Source: Phycisphaerales bacterium AB-hyl4
GTDB taxonomy: Bacteria > Planctomycetota > Phycisphaerae > Phycisphaerales > Phycisphaeraceae
Length of the DNA: 64,000 bases
NCBI GenBank assembly: GCA_041821185.1
Contig: JBGUBD010000002.1
Coordinates: 434,001 to 498,000, forward strand
Direction of reading: 5' to 3'
The notes under the pieces are model-generated. The model ran no database searches. It was not told the DNA's origin and worked only from the letters and a program-made list of their open reading frames with translations. The position numbers were made by a program, and so were the translations under genes. How positions within the stretch are numbered: position 1 is the first letter of the stretch; each line of letters opens with the position of its first letter. Shown here one piece after another: positions 40,332-48,718 of this stretch.

Positions 40332-42755
40332 ATGACCGTTCGCTCCATCCTCCTCGGCTTGGCGCTTGGCGTGTTCGTTTCGGCGTTCACACATTTCAAC
40401 GACATGTTCATCCAGGGCAGTTGGTTCATCAGCAATCACCTGCCCATCGGTGTGCTTGGCGTGCTGGTTGTGGGCATTCTGGTGCTGAATCCTTTGCTGC
40501 GCGCCATGGGCAGCGGCTTGTCGTTGCGGGCGGGGGAGTTGGCGATCATCGTCGCGCTGGGGCTGGCGTCATGTGGTTGGCCGAGCTTCAGCTACTTCCG
40601 TTATTTCGTCACGATCACCGCGTTTCCCGCGCATGGGCAGGGCACGCAACCGCACTGGCAGTCCAGCGGTGTGATGCGTTACCTGCCCGGCGGCGACCCG
40701 CAACTGGCCGAGGGGCATGTGCAGGACTGGTCGGCGCTGGTTTTGGCGGTGGCGGACGAGCAGCAGCGTGATCGCGAGCCGGTGCTGGAGCGGATGTGGT
40801 CGCTTTTGCCGAGCGGTCAGCAGAACATCATCCAGCGTTTCGCCGATCAGGGGAACGTGCCGCTGGACTCGCGTGCGGTGGTGCTTCGTGCGGTGAATGT
40901 GGCGCTGACGTCGGGCGACCTGACGCCGCAGCCGCCGCCAGAGATGGATGCGTTGCCCGCGCCGATGCGCGGGTTGGTCGAGGCACATGGGGATGAGCCG
41001 TTGACCGGCCGGGCGCTGGTTCGGCTGAACCGGTGGTGGTTGACGAGCGTGTTGCCGGAGGCGGTGATGCCGCCGCCGCGGGGTGATGGCGTGATGCTGC
41101 TGGGCGCGGCGCCGGGGCATGACGTGCTGGACACGGTGGTGGCGGGCGCGGACGCGCCGTTGGGCATAAGTGAGTTGCCGTGGTCGGCGTGGTGGCCGGT
41201 GATTCGGGTGTGGGGCTCAATCGGGCTGCTGCTGGGGTTGGCGAGCTTGTGTCTAACGTTGATCGTGCACCCGCAGTGGTCGCGTCGCGAGCTGCTGCCA
41301 TACCCGATTGCGCGGTTTGTCAATGAACTGAGTGAACGCGACGGCGACGCCTGGCTGCCGCGGATCGCCAGCAGTCGGCTGTTCTGGTTCGGCATGGGCG
41401 CGATGGTGCTGGTGCACGGCGTGAACGGCCTGCACGCATGGTTCGAGGCAGTCCCGGAGATTCCGTTGCGGCTGGCCTTTGAACCATTGTCCGAGCTGTT
41501 CCCGACCTTCTCGCGGGTGTCGGGGACGGGTGAGCTGTTTCGGCCTTACATCTACTTCTCGGTGATCGCGTTCTGCTTCTTCCTGGCCACGCCGGTGTCG
41601 TTCTCACTGGGCGCGTCGACGTTCGCCTACGGCCTACTTGGCGCGGCGCTGCTGTCCGCGGGGATCAGCTTCGACAACGAATACATCGGCGCGGGCAAGG
41701 GCAACATGCTGCGATTCGGCGCGTACGTCGGCATGGCGGGCATCATTCTTTACATCGGTCGGCGGTATTACCTGTCTGTGGTGGCCTCGGCGGTCGGCTT
41801 GCCTCGCGCAGCCGACGTGCCAAGCTACGCGGTATGGGCAATGCGCGGGCTGGTGGTGCTGTTCGCGGTGTTGGTGGTGCTGTTTTACACCGCCGGGCTG
41901 AGTTGGGGCATCGCGAGCGTGTTTATTCTGATGTTGCTGCTGCTGTTCCTGGTGGTGACGCGAATCGTGGTCGAGACGGGGATGTTTTTCGTGCAGGTGT
42001 GGTGGATGCCGGTGGGCATTCTCACGGGCCTGCTGGGGTTTGAGGCGATCGGGCCGACGACGTACCTGGTGCTGGCGATCGGCAGTGTCTTACTGGTGGG
42101 CGATCCGCGCACGTTGTTGATGCCCTACCTGGCCAACGGTTTGCAGGTCGCCGAGCGCGCGGAGGCGGCGAAGCCGGGGCGGTTGGCGCCGTGGCTGACG
42201 GTGATGCTGCTGGTGGGTTTCGTGGTAGCGGGGGTGGCGTTGTTCAGTCTGGCGCACAATCGCGGGCCGGGCATTGCGAGCACCTGGGATACCCAGACAC
42301 TGCCGAACATGCCCTTTGAGTTCGCATCGCGTTACATTGCCGAGAGCTCGGCACAGGACACGTTAAGCCAGGCCACCGCCGCCTCGGGGCTGGACCGCCT
42401 GGCCAACGCCCGCTTCGACTCGACGATGTGGGGCTGGATGGTGTTGGGGCTGGTGTTGCTGGTGGGCACGGCTGTAGCGAGGCTGCGGCTGCCTTGGTGG
42501 CCGATTCACCCCGTGCTGTTCCTGGTCTGGGGCACGATGCCCGCCTCACGGCTGGGCGTTTCGTTCATGATCGGCTGGCTGGTGAAAGTGCTCGTCGTGC
42601 AGGTGTCCGGCTCGCGCGGCTATCGGCAACTGCTGCCGTTGATGGTGGGCATCATCGCCGGCGAACTGCTGATGGGCCTGGTCTGGTCCGGCGTCAGCGG
42701 GGTGTACTACGGCGTTCAGGAGACGGCCCCGCCGGTGTACCGCATCTATCCGTGA
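40332..42755 (+). CDS. Large polytopic membrane protein (DUF6785-like), possible transporter
   Basis: The 807-residue product has about 14 hydrophobic segments: three near the N-terminus, a soluble stretch of some 170 residues (about 95-270), then a long membrane part to the end. It resembles the uncharacterised DUF6785/DUF6784 proteins of planctomycetes and verrucomicrobia, whose topology recalls oligopeptide-type transporters; I am fairly but not fully sure of that assignment. AAGGA precedes the chosen ATG at 40332. Its place directly after a PIG-L deacetylase and a NagB-like gene suggests uptake of an amino-sugar compound. The transport role is inference. Confidence 0.65.
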   Translation: MTVRSILLGLALGVFVSAFTHFNDMFIQGSWFISNHLPIGVLGVLVVGILVLNPLLRAMGSGLSLRAGELAIIVALGLASCGWPSFSYFRYFVTITAFPAHGQGTQPHWQSSGVMRYLPGGDPQLAEGHVQDWSALVLAVADEQQRDREPVLERMWSLLPSGQQNIIQRFADQGNVPLDSRAVVLRAVNVALTSGDLTPQPPPEMDALPAPMRGLVEAHGDEPLTGRALVRLNRWWLTSVLPEAVMPPPRGDGVMLLGAAPGHDVLDTVVAGADAPLGISELPWSAWWPVIRVWGSIGLLLGLASLCLTLIVHPQWSRRELLPYPIARFVNELSERDGDAWLPRIASSRLFWFGMGAMVLVHGVNGLHAWFEAVPEIPLRLAFEPLSELFPTFSRVSGTGELFRPYIYFSVIAFCFFLATPVSFSLGASTFAYGLLGAALLSAGISFDNEYIGAGKGNMLRFGAYVGMAGIILYIGRRYYLSVVASAVGLPRAADVPSYAVWAMRGLVVLFAVLVVLFYTAGLSWGIASVFILMLLLLFLVVTRIVVETGMFFVQVWWMPVGILTGLLGFEAIGPTTYLVLAIGSVLLVGDPRTLLMPYLANGLQVAERAEAAKPGRLAPWLTVMLLVGFVVAGVALFSLAHNRGPGIASTWDTQTLPNMPFEFASRYIAESSAQDTLSQATAASGLDRLANARFDSTMWGWMVLGLVLLVGTAVARLRLPWWPIHPVLFLVWGTMPASRLGVSFMIGWLVKVLVVQVSGSRGYRQLLPLMVGIIAGELLMGLVWSGVSGVYYGVQETAPPVYRIYP

Positions 42756-42818
42756 CCTGCCGGGGCGCTTGAGTTGTGGTCTGATCGTGATATGTGAGAG
42801 CGCCGCGGCGGGTGTGGT

Positions 42819-42847
42819 TTGCTGTCGCAGATTGGCCGGGGTATGAT
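42819..42847 (+). promoter_or_regulatory. Sigma-70-type promoter for rpsF-ssb-rplI
   Basis: TTGCTG at 42819-42824 and TATGAT at 42842-42847 are exactly 17 bases apart, giving a leader of about 100 bases before rpsF. This leader may hold autoregulatory structure, but no known motif was recognised. Confidence 0.6.
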
Positions 42848-42953
42848 GCTGGGCTACGCATGCAGCCTGGCCAGGTCGCGATGAACGACCATTCAGGACC
42901 GGCGTCCCGGCTCGTCGACCGGGGCCACCAGGCGGCAAAGGAGACGTTTTTCG

Positions 42954-43385
42954 ATGACCGATTCTAATCAACTACCGCTTTACGAGGCCATGTTCCTGCT
43001 CGACCAGCGCTCCGGCCTTGAGGTTCAGGGCGGCATGGACAAGGTTCGCGAGATCCTTGAACGCTCCGGCGCGGAGATCGTCGCGCTGAACAAGTGGGAC
43101 GAGCGAAAGCTTGCTTACGCGATCCGTGGCCAGAAGCGTGGCACGTATCTGCTGGGCCTGTTCCGTGTGCACGGCGGCAAGATCACGACCATTGAACGCG
43201 ACTGCCACCTCTCCGAAGAGGTGCTGCGGGTGATGGTGACGCGCGGCGAGCACCTGGGCGAACTTGAAATCGAGGCGGCGATCAACAACGTGCAACTCGC
43301 TCAGGACGAAGACGACCTTCGCGAGGGTGCGGAAGGCGAAGACGCCACGTCGACTCAGCAGGTTGGCGCTGACAACGAAAACTGA
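42954..43385 (+). CDS. rpsF: Ribosomal protein bS6
   Basis: A 143-residue small-subunit protein. YEAMFLLDQRSG near residue 9, LNKWDERKLAYAIRGQKRG near 47 and the GTYLLGLFRVHG strand are typical of bS6. The acidic C-terminal tail (about 110-143, rich in Glu and Asp) recalls tails that receive glutamates from RimK in some bacteria, though here the tail ends DNEN. The normal partner bS18 (rpsR) is not in this cluster. Confidence 0.95.
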   Translation: MTDSNQLPLYEAMFLLDQRSGLEVQGGMDKVREILERSGAEIVALNKWDERKLAYAIRGQKRGTYLLGLFRVHGGKITTIERDCHLSEEVLRVMVTRGEHLGELEIEAAINNVQLAQDEDDLREGAEGEDATSTQQVGADNEN

Positions 43386-43487
43386 TTTCTCACCTCACGC
43401 CTTCGGTCGGCTGACACCCCGGTGTCAGGGTCCATTGGCGGGGTTTGTCTGTCTGCACGACGCTGACCGAAACCGGTGGAGCCGAAC

Positions 43488-43985
43488 ATGCCGAACCTGA
43501 ACAAGGTCATGCTCATGGGGAACCTTACGCGGGACCCCGAGATGCGATACACGGCCAACAACACCCCGGTCACCAAGCTGGGGCTGGCTGTGAACCGTCG
43601 ATGGAAGAACCAGCAGGGCGAGCAGCAGGAAGAAACCTGTTTCATCGACTGCACCGCCTTCGCCCGCGGCGCCGAGGTGCTCAACCAGTACCTGCGCAAG
43701 GGTCGGCCGGTGTTCATCGAAGGTAGACTGCACCTCAACCAGTGGCAGGACCAGCAGGGCAACAACCGCTCGAAACTTGAGGTGATCGTCGAGAACTTCC
43801 AGTTCATCGACAGTCGCGGCGGCGAAGGCGGTGGTGGGGGCGGCGACTATGGCGGCGGAGGTGGAGGTGGCTACCAGAGTGGTGGCGGTGGCGGGGGCGG
43901 CCCGCAGCAGCGGTCGCAGGGTGGTGGTGGTCAGCCACCGCAGCAGCCACACCAGCCGGTCGATGCGGATGACATTCCGTTCTGA
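43488..43985 (+). CDS. ssb: Single-stranded DNA-binding protein
   Basis: A 165-residue protein with an OB-fold (residues 1-110: NKVMLMGNLTRDPEMRYT, then FIDCTAFARGAEVLNQYLRKG and IEGRLHLNQWQD), a glycine-rich linker (about 112-150) and the acidic tip DADDIPF that binds repair and replication partners. The ATG at 43488 follows GGTGGAG; a GTG four codons earlier is less likely. It sits between rpsF and rplI, a common arrangement. Confidence 0.96.
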   Translation: MPNLNKVMLMGNLTRDPEMRYTANNTPVTKLGLAVNRRWKNQQGEQQEETCFIDCTAFARGAEVLNQYLRKGRPVFIEGRLHLNQWQDQQGNNRSKLEVIVENFQFIDSRGGEGGGGGGDYGGGGGGGYQSGGGGGGGPQQRSQGGGGQPPQQPHQPVDADDIPF

Positions 43986-44087
43986 TCGTCGAACAATTAC
44001 GCATTCACAACATGCTGGTGTCAGTGGCAGGTGATGGAGCCTGCCGTGCGGCGCCTAACTTCAACAATCGCGAAAGCGAAGGACAAC

Positions 44088-44648
44088 ATGAAACAGATCG
44101 AACTTCTGCTTCTGGACAACGTGGACAACCTCGGCATCGTCGGCGACGTGGTCAAGGTTCGACCCGGCTATGCCCGTAACTTCCTCGTGCCGCGCGGTCT
44201 GGCGACCACGCCCACGCCCGGCTCGATCGAACGGCTCGCCGAGCGCCGCGCCGTGGTTGAGGCGGAGATGAAGGCCATCCGCTCCGCCCAGCAGGAAATG
44301 ATCGGCAAGCTCGAAGAGCACGAAATCACCATGGAGCGCTCTGCCAACGAGCAGGGTGTGCTGTTTGGTGGCGTGTCGCAGCATGACATCGCCGAGGCGC
44401 TGCGAGCCGACGGCTTCAGTGTCGAGGACCGCTGGGTCCGCATCGGCCAGCAGATCAAGCGGCTGGACTCGTATCAGATCCCCGTCGTGATCGACAAGGA
44501 ACTGAAAACCGAGGTCAAGCTCTGGGTTGTCTCTGACAAGCCGGCGGAGGAGCTGGAGGCCGAGGGCGACGCGGGCGAGGGTGACGAGGTGGCAGCGGAG
44601 TCGGCCGACGAGTCGGCGTCCGGCGGCTACCACGGCCGAGACGACTAA
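44088..44648 (+). CDS. rplI: Ribosomal protein bL9
   Basis: A 186-residue large-subunit protein. The N-terminal domain is standard (IELLLLDNVDNLGIVGDVVKVRPGYARNFLVPRG), joined by a long helix to the C-terminal domain (LFGGVSQHDIAEALRADGF, then VVIDKELKTEVKLWVV). The acidic tail from about 158 (EELEAEGDAGEGDEVAAES) makes it longer than the usual 150 residues. AAGGA lies before the ATG at 44088. It ends the operon, before a strong terminator. Confidence 0.95.
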   Translation: MKQIELLLLDNVDNLGIVGDVVKVRPGYARNFLVPRGLATTPTPGSIERLAERRAVVEAEMKAIRSAQQEMIGKLEEHEITMERSANEQGVLFGGVSQHDIAEALRADGFSVEDRWVRIGQQIKRLDSYQIPVVIDKELKTEVKLWVVSDKPAEELEAEGDAGEGDEVAAESADESASGGYHGRDD

Positions 44649-44717
44649 TCGCTCGCGATTGAGCGACATGCAGCCGCGATAAGCGGTTTGTAGCCAATCA
44701 ATCATCTGAGATAAACG

Positions 44718-44782
44718 GCTCGCCTTCCATGTGTGTCCAGCGTCAACCAGGCGCGGGCGTGCATGGAAGGCGAGCTTTTTTT
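44718..44782 (+). terminator. Strong terminator of rpsF-ssb-rplI
   Basis: GCTCGCCTTCCATG at 44718-44731 and CATGGAAGGCGAGC at 44762-44775 form a perfect 14-pair stem around a 30-base loop, followed by seven T. The large loop is unusual; the stem is unmistakable. Confidence 0.92.
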
Positions 44783-45050
44783 ATGCCCAGATTTTGGCCG
44801 ACATTCATCCCCACTTGACTCGCCGGTGACGTGTGAAGGCACGCGTCGATAATGAAACTGCATAATTAGAAGGCTGGGTTGTGAAGTCCTGCGCGTAAAG
44901 AAGGCAGCGATTCTAGCTACTGCTAAATCCTTCATTATTTTATCTCCAGGTCGGTTTAAGTCATATCTCCCTGTTTTAAAGCTGTTTAGAAATGATTTCG
45001 CCTGTTGCGGAAGCGATCTCGCGTGCGTTCGGCACGGTGGCGTGTGGGGC

Positions 45051-45066
45051 TGGTACGGCCATTGCC
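45051..45066 (+). promoter_or_regulatory. Sigma-54 (RpoN) type promoter before amt-glnK
   Basis: TGGTACG, four bases, TTGCC matches the consensus TGGCACG-N4-TTGCW, with the invariant GG at 45052-45053 and GC at 45064-45065 at exact spacing. Ammonium transporter and glnK genes are classic RpoN/NtrC targets, which supports the call. Transcription would begin near 45077, leaving a leader of about 445 bases before amt. No perfect NtrC site was found upstream. Confidence 0.6.
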
Positions 45067-45266
45067 ATATAGGGAGGTGTCCGCGGTTGATGGTCGGGAA
45101 CGACCCGGCTGCGGGCCGGAGGGGAAAGACGCGATCGGCTGGCGATGTCGTCGGCTGGGCGGAGAAAAACCCCCAGGGTGGGCCGAACGAGCGTTACTCG
45201 GGCGGCGGGAGTTGCGAGCTATGGACATCGCTCAGTCGATCGCGTTGGTTTACTTAAGGCAGGCCA

Positions 45267-45322
45267 CCCCCACGGCGTTCGTGGGGGCATCCAGGCGGAC
45301 GTCCCGTTGGGGCGTTCGCCTG
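45267..45322 (+). ncRNA. Tandem hairpins, candidate leader RNA or small RNA end
   Basis: CCCCCACG (45267-45274) pairs perfectly with CGTGGGGG (45280-45287). Four bases later CAGGCGGACG (45292-45301) pairs with CGTTCGCCTG (45313-45322, one G-U pair), with an inner CCC/GGG stem and a four-base GTTG loop. The second hairpin is followed by TTTCATT. From the sigma-54 start this would give a transcript of about 250 bases, either a small RNA or an attenuated amt leader. No known RNA family was recognised. Confidence 0.4.
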
Positions 45323-45520
45323 TTTCATTGGTTGCTTCAGGAGAAGTCGGAGGGGCGAGGCCCGGTGAGGCAGGCACGGCGTCATGAACCGCTGCCTGTG
45401 TCGCCCGGCCTGGCGTCTGTCGGGTTCTGCTGAGGCGGCTATCGGAGGATCGGCAGTTCGATGCTGTCGGACATTCAGTCAACACTGTCTCACAAACCGT
45501 TTCACACTAAGGAGTCATTC

Positions 45521-46900
45521 ATGGTCGGAAGAAAAATTATGTTCAGTCTGGGACTGAGCCTCGCGGTGGTCGCGATGCTCGCAGTCGCAGCTCCGGTTTT
45601 GGCCGAGGACGGCGCGGATGTCGCCGCCGAGGTCGAAGAAGGCATCTCCAGCGAGATGTTTACGGTCAATAACCTGTGGATCATGTTGGCAGGCTGCATG
45701 GTCTTCATGATGCACCTGGGTTTCGCGTCGCTGGAAAGCGGCCTCACGCGAGCCAAAAACACGGTGAACATCCTGTTCAAGAACACGATGATCATCTGTA
45801 TCGGCATTCTCAGCTATTGCGTCATCGGCTTCTCGCTGATGTACCCGGACGCGTGGGGCCTCGACGGCATCCTCGGCTGGGCGGGCATCGGTCTCGACCC
45901 CGGCGCGGACGGCCAGACGTCGGCCTACGACGACGGCTTCACCTACTACACCGACTTCTTCTTTCAGGCGATGTTCGCCGCGACCGCCGCGACGATTGTC
46001 TCCGGTGCGGTGGCTGAGCGGATCAAGCTCCTGCCGTTCCTGGTCTATATCACGCTGATTGTTTCGATCAGCTATCCGATCACCGGCTCGTGGGTGTGGG
46101 GCGGCGGCTGGTTGGACGAGATGGGCTTCATCGACTTTGCCGGCTCGACGCTGGTGCACTCGGTCGGCGGCTGGGCCGCTCTCGCGGCAGTCATCGTGCT
46201 CGGCCCGCGTCTGGGCAAGTACGCCAAGGATGGCACGGTCAACCCGATCCCGGGCCACAGCCTGCCGCTGGCGTGCATCGGTGTGTTCCTGCTGTGGTTC
46301 GGCTGGTTCGGCTTCAACGGTGGCTCGGTGCTGACGGCTGACGCAGACGAAGTATCGCTGGTGCTGACCACTACGGCGCTGTCGGCGGCGGCAGGCGGTA
46401 TCGCCGCGGCGCTGGTCGCCTTCTTCGTGACCAAGAGTGCCGACCTGACGATGGCGCTGAACGGCATCCTCGGCGGCCTGGTCGCCATCACCGCCAGTGC
46501 GGATCTTCAGTCGCCTTTGACAGCGATCGCGATCGGCCTGATCGGTGGCGGCATTGTGGTCTTCTCCGTGCTCGCGTTCGACCGCATCCGCATTGACGAC
46601 CCGGTGGGCGCAATCAGCGTGCACGGCATCGTTGGTATCTGGGGCACGCTCGCTCCGGGCATCTTTGGCGCCGAGGCCGGCGTGGGTCAACTCGGCACGC
46701 AGGCGGTGGGCATCCTGGCGATCGGGGCGTTCACGCTGGTGTTCGCCTTCATCGCCGCCTTCGCGGTCAAGGCTCTGATGGGCTTCCGCGTCGATGCCAG
46801 CGAGGAAATCGAAGGTCTGGACCTCGGCGAACATGAAATGTCCGCCTACCCGGACTTCCAGCGCGTTTACATCAAGAGCTACCACGCTCGCGAGATCTGA
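45521..46900 (+). CDS. amt: Ammonium transporter
   Basis: A 459-residue inner membrane channel of the Amt/MEP/Rh family. After a cleavable signal (AVAAPVLA near residue 28) come eleven membrane helices. LESGLTRAKNTVNILFKN, DFAGSTLVHSVGGWAALAA with the first pore histidine and AISVHGIVGIWGTLAPG with the second are the key blocks. AAGGAG lies seven bases before the ATG at 45521. glnK follows after 128 bases, the usual pair in which GlnK plugs the channel. The C-terminus ends in LGEHEMSAYPDF, the region that contacts GlnK. Confidence 0.96.
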   Translation: MVGRKIMFSLGLSLAVVAMLAVAAPVLAEDGADVAAEVEEGISSEMFTVNNLWIMLAGCMVFMMHLGFASLESGLTRAKNTVNILFKNTMIICIGILSYCVIGFSLMYPDAWGLDGILGWAGIGLDPGADGQTSAYDDGFTYYTDFFFQAMFAATAATIVSGAVAERIKLLPFLVYITLIVSISYPITGSWVWGGGWLDEMGFIDFAGSTLVHSVGGWAALAAVIVLGPRLGKYAKDGTVNPIPGHSLPLACIGVFLLWFGWFGFNGGSVLTADADEVSLVLTTTALSAAAGGIAAALVAFFVTKSADLTMALNGILGGLVAITASADLQSPLTAIAIGLIGGGIVVFSVLAFDRIRIDDPVGAISVHGIVGIWGTLAPGIFGAEAGVGQLGTQAVGILAIGAFTLVFAFIAAFAVKALMGFRVDASEEIEGLDLGEHEMSAYPDFQRVYIKSYHAREI

Positions 46901-46922
46901 TCGCGGGGTACGGGTGCGGGAG

Positions 46923-46986
46923 TCAGGGAACGGTGGAAGCCTTCTCTGATCACCGCCCGCCTCAATCCCTGTTTCCTGTTCCCTGA
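46923..46986 (+). repeat. Inverted repeat between amt and glnK
   Basis: TCAGGGAAC at 46923-46931 is the perfect reverse complement of GTTCCCTGA at 46978-46986. The 46 bases between could form a loop in the mRNA and adjust the ratio of GlnK to Amt. There is no T-tract. Confidence 0.4.
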
Positions 46987-47028
46987 ACTTTGAATCCAGT
47001 CGCGAAGCGACAAAAAGGAATAAACACC

Positions 47029-47367
47029 ATGCACATGATCGAAGCGATCATCAAACCGTCCGCATTGGACGATGTGAAAGCGAAGTTGGCCAGTCTCGGC
47101 GTTCTCGGTTGTACCGCTGTGGAATGCAAAGGCTTCGGCAAGCAGAAAGGCCACACCGAACGCTACCGTGGCGGCCGAATGGACGTGGGCTTCGTGCCCA
47201 AGGTGCTGCTGAAGGTCGCGGTCAAGAGTGAGGATCTCGACAAGGCGCTGGACGCCATCGTCGAGGCGGCCCGCACCGGCAGCGTGGGCGACGGCAAGCT
47301 GTTCGTCTACGAACTGGGCAAGGTCGTTCGGATCCGCACGGGCGAATCCGACAACGATGCTTTGTGA
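47029..47367 (+). CDS. glnK: Nitrogen regulatory protein PII, GlnK type
   Basis: A 112-residue trimeric signal protein that senses ATP/ADP and 2-oxoglutarate and blocks the ammonium channel. MIEAIIKPSALDDVKAKL, CKGFGKQKGHTERYRGG and GDGKLFVYELGKVVRIRTGE are standard. The sequence is colinear with Escherichia coli GlnB without gaps to position 51, where the uridylylated Tyr is replaced by Met (GGRMDVGF instead of GAEYMVDF); Tyr46 is kept. AAGGA precedes the ATG at 47029; a second ATG lies two codons later. It ends at a good terminator. Confidence 0.95.
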   Translation: MHMIEAIIKPSALDDVKAKLASLGVLGCTAVECKGFGKQKGHTERYRGGRMDVGFVPKVLLKVAVKSEDLDKALDAIVEAARTGSVGDGKLFVYELGKVVRIRTGESDNDAL

Positions 47368-47413
47368 CCAACTCTCACTTGTTCGATGCTTCCCTCTTTG
47401 AGGGAGGACAGAG

Positions 47414-47450
47414 GCCCGACGGCGCTCCACCCGCGTCGTCGGGCTTTTTT
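47414..47450 (+). terminator. Terminator of amt-glnK
   Basis: GCCCGACG at 47414-47421 pairs perfectly with CGTCGGGC at 47437-47444 and six T follow. It lies 47 bases after glnK. Confidence 0.9.
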
Positions 47451-47486
47451 GTCTGGATCGATGGCGCGTCTGCCCGCTGCCAAATG

Positions 47487-47538
47487 CAAACAAGCACGAA
47501 TGACGACCGGCTGTCGGTCTGTCATTCGTGCTTGTTTG
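47487..47538. repeat. Very long perfect inverted repeat between glnK and recA
   Basis: The first 18 bases (47487-47504, beginning CAAACAAGCACG) are the exact reverse complement of 47521-47538. Inside, GACCG (47505-47509) pairs with CGGTC (47515-47519), so nearly all 52 bases fold into one hairpin. It lies between the glnK terminator and the 3' end of recA. It may stop recA transcription from the other side or be a remnant of a miniature mobile repeat; no second copy was seen in the window. Confidence 0.6.
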
Positions 47539-47641
47539 TTTCTTCACGGACCCAGGCTTTGTTCGTTGTCATGCCAGCGGATGTCGTTGCGCGTTTGATG
47601 GTGCAACGGCGTCACCGCATGGCAGGTGTCATATCGACGGA

Positions 47642-48718
47642 TTACTCGTCGGCTTCCGCTTCTTCGTCGGTGGCTTCGTGCACGGGGGCGGTGGGGCCGC
47701 CGGGGGCGATGCCCTTGGCTTCAAACACCTTGGCCTTGATCTCTTCCGCGACTTCGGGATTGTCCTTGAGGAACTGCTTGGCGTTTTCGCGTCCCTGACC
47801 GAGGCGGACTTCGCCGAAGCTGAACCATGCGCCGGACTTCTGGACGACTTCTTCATTGACGCCGAGGTCGACCAGGTCGCCGGTGGCGCTGATGCCTTCG
47901 TTGAACATGATGTCAAACTCGGCATCGCGGAACGGCGGGGCGATCTTGTTCTTGACCACGCGGGCGCGGGTGCGGTTGCCTACGGCCTGGTCGCTGTCCT
48001 TGATTGAGCCAGTGCGTCGGATATCGATGCGGACGGATGCGTAGAACTTGAGCGCCCGTCCACCGGGGGTGGTTTCGGGATTGCCGAACATCACGCCGAT
48101 CTTTTCGCGGATCTGGTTGATGAAGATCACGCTGGTCTTGGAGCGGTTGATGGCGCCGGTGAGCTTGCGGAGGGCCTGGCTCATCAGTCGTGCCTGGAGG
48201 CCGACGTGGCTATCGCCCATCTCGCCTTCGATTTCAGCGCGGGGGATCAGGGCGGCGACGGAGTCGACGACGATGACGTCGACGGCGTTGGAGCGAACGA
48301 GCAGTTCGCAGATTTCCAGCGCCTGTTCGCCGGTGTCCGGCTGGGAGACGAGCAGGTCTTCGAGGTTGACGCCGAGACGTCGGGCCCAGGAGGGGTCGAG
48401 GGCGTGCTCGGCGTCGATGAAGGCCGCGACGCCGCCGGCTTTCTGGGCGTTGGCGATCACGTGGAGGGTGAGGGTGGTTTTGCCGGAGCTTTCCGGGCCG
48501 AACACTTCGATGACGCGTCCGCGGGGGATGCCGCGTCCGCCGAGGGCGAGGTCGAGGCTGATCGTGCCGGTGGAGATGCCGGGCGGGACCTGACTGATGT
48601 CATCGTCGAGGCGCATGATCGAGCCTTTGCCGAAGGCTCGCTCGATCTGGCCGAGTGCGCGGTCGAGTGCCTGCTGTCGGCCGGTATCGGTGTTGCTGGC
48701 GGTGGTGGATTTGGCCAT
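47642..48718 (-). CDS. recA: Recombinase RecA
   Basis: A 358-residue strand-exchange ATPase. [19 protein letters not shown] is the Walker A region, [21 protein letters not shown] the loop L2 region and [20 protein letters not shown] the C-terminal core. The tail from about 330 is acidic as usual ([11 protein letters not shown]). The ATG at 48718 has GAGGAG six bases upstream; a longer form would add nineteen unlike residues. No inteins. The gene seems monocistronic. Confidence 0.98.
   Translation of the reverse strand: MAKSTTASNTDTGRQQALDRALGQIERAFGKGSIMRLDDDISQVPPGISTGTISLDLALGGRGIPRGRVIEVFGPESSGKTTLTLHVIANAQKAGGVAAFIDAEHALDPSWARRLGVNLEDLLVSQPDTGEQALEICELLVRSNAVDVIVVDSVAALIPRAEIEGEMGDSHVGLQARLMSQALRKLTGAINRSKTSVIFINQIREKIGVMFGNPETTPGGRALKFYASVRIDIRRTGSIKDSDQAVGNRTRARVVKNKIAPPFRDAEFDIMFNEGISATGDLVDLGVNEEVVQKSGAWFSFGEVRLGQGRENAKQFLKDNPEVAEEIKAKVFEAKGIAPGGPTAPVHEATDEEAEADE

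Larger units (their letters stand above)
44783..45520. other. Intergenic region before amt with regulatory DNA and structured RNA
   Basis: About 740 bases. The first 200 are AT-richer than the surroundings and carry no gene. A sigma-54-like promoter lies at 45051-45066. After it come several hairpins: GGTCG-GGAA-CGACC at 45092-45105 with a GNRA loop, and the pair at 45267-45322. The open frames here (for example 45005-45433) cross these hairpins and look non-coding. Confidence 0.6.

Noticed and set aside
45005..45433. 142-codon plus-strand frame before amt
   Set aside because: Runs through the sigma-54-like promoter and several perfect hairpins, has no ribosome binding site and no protein-like pattern.
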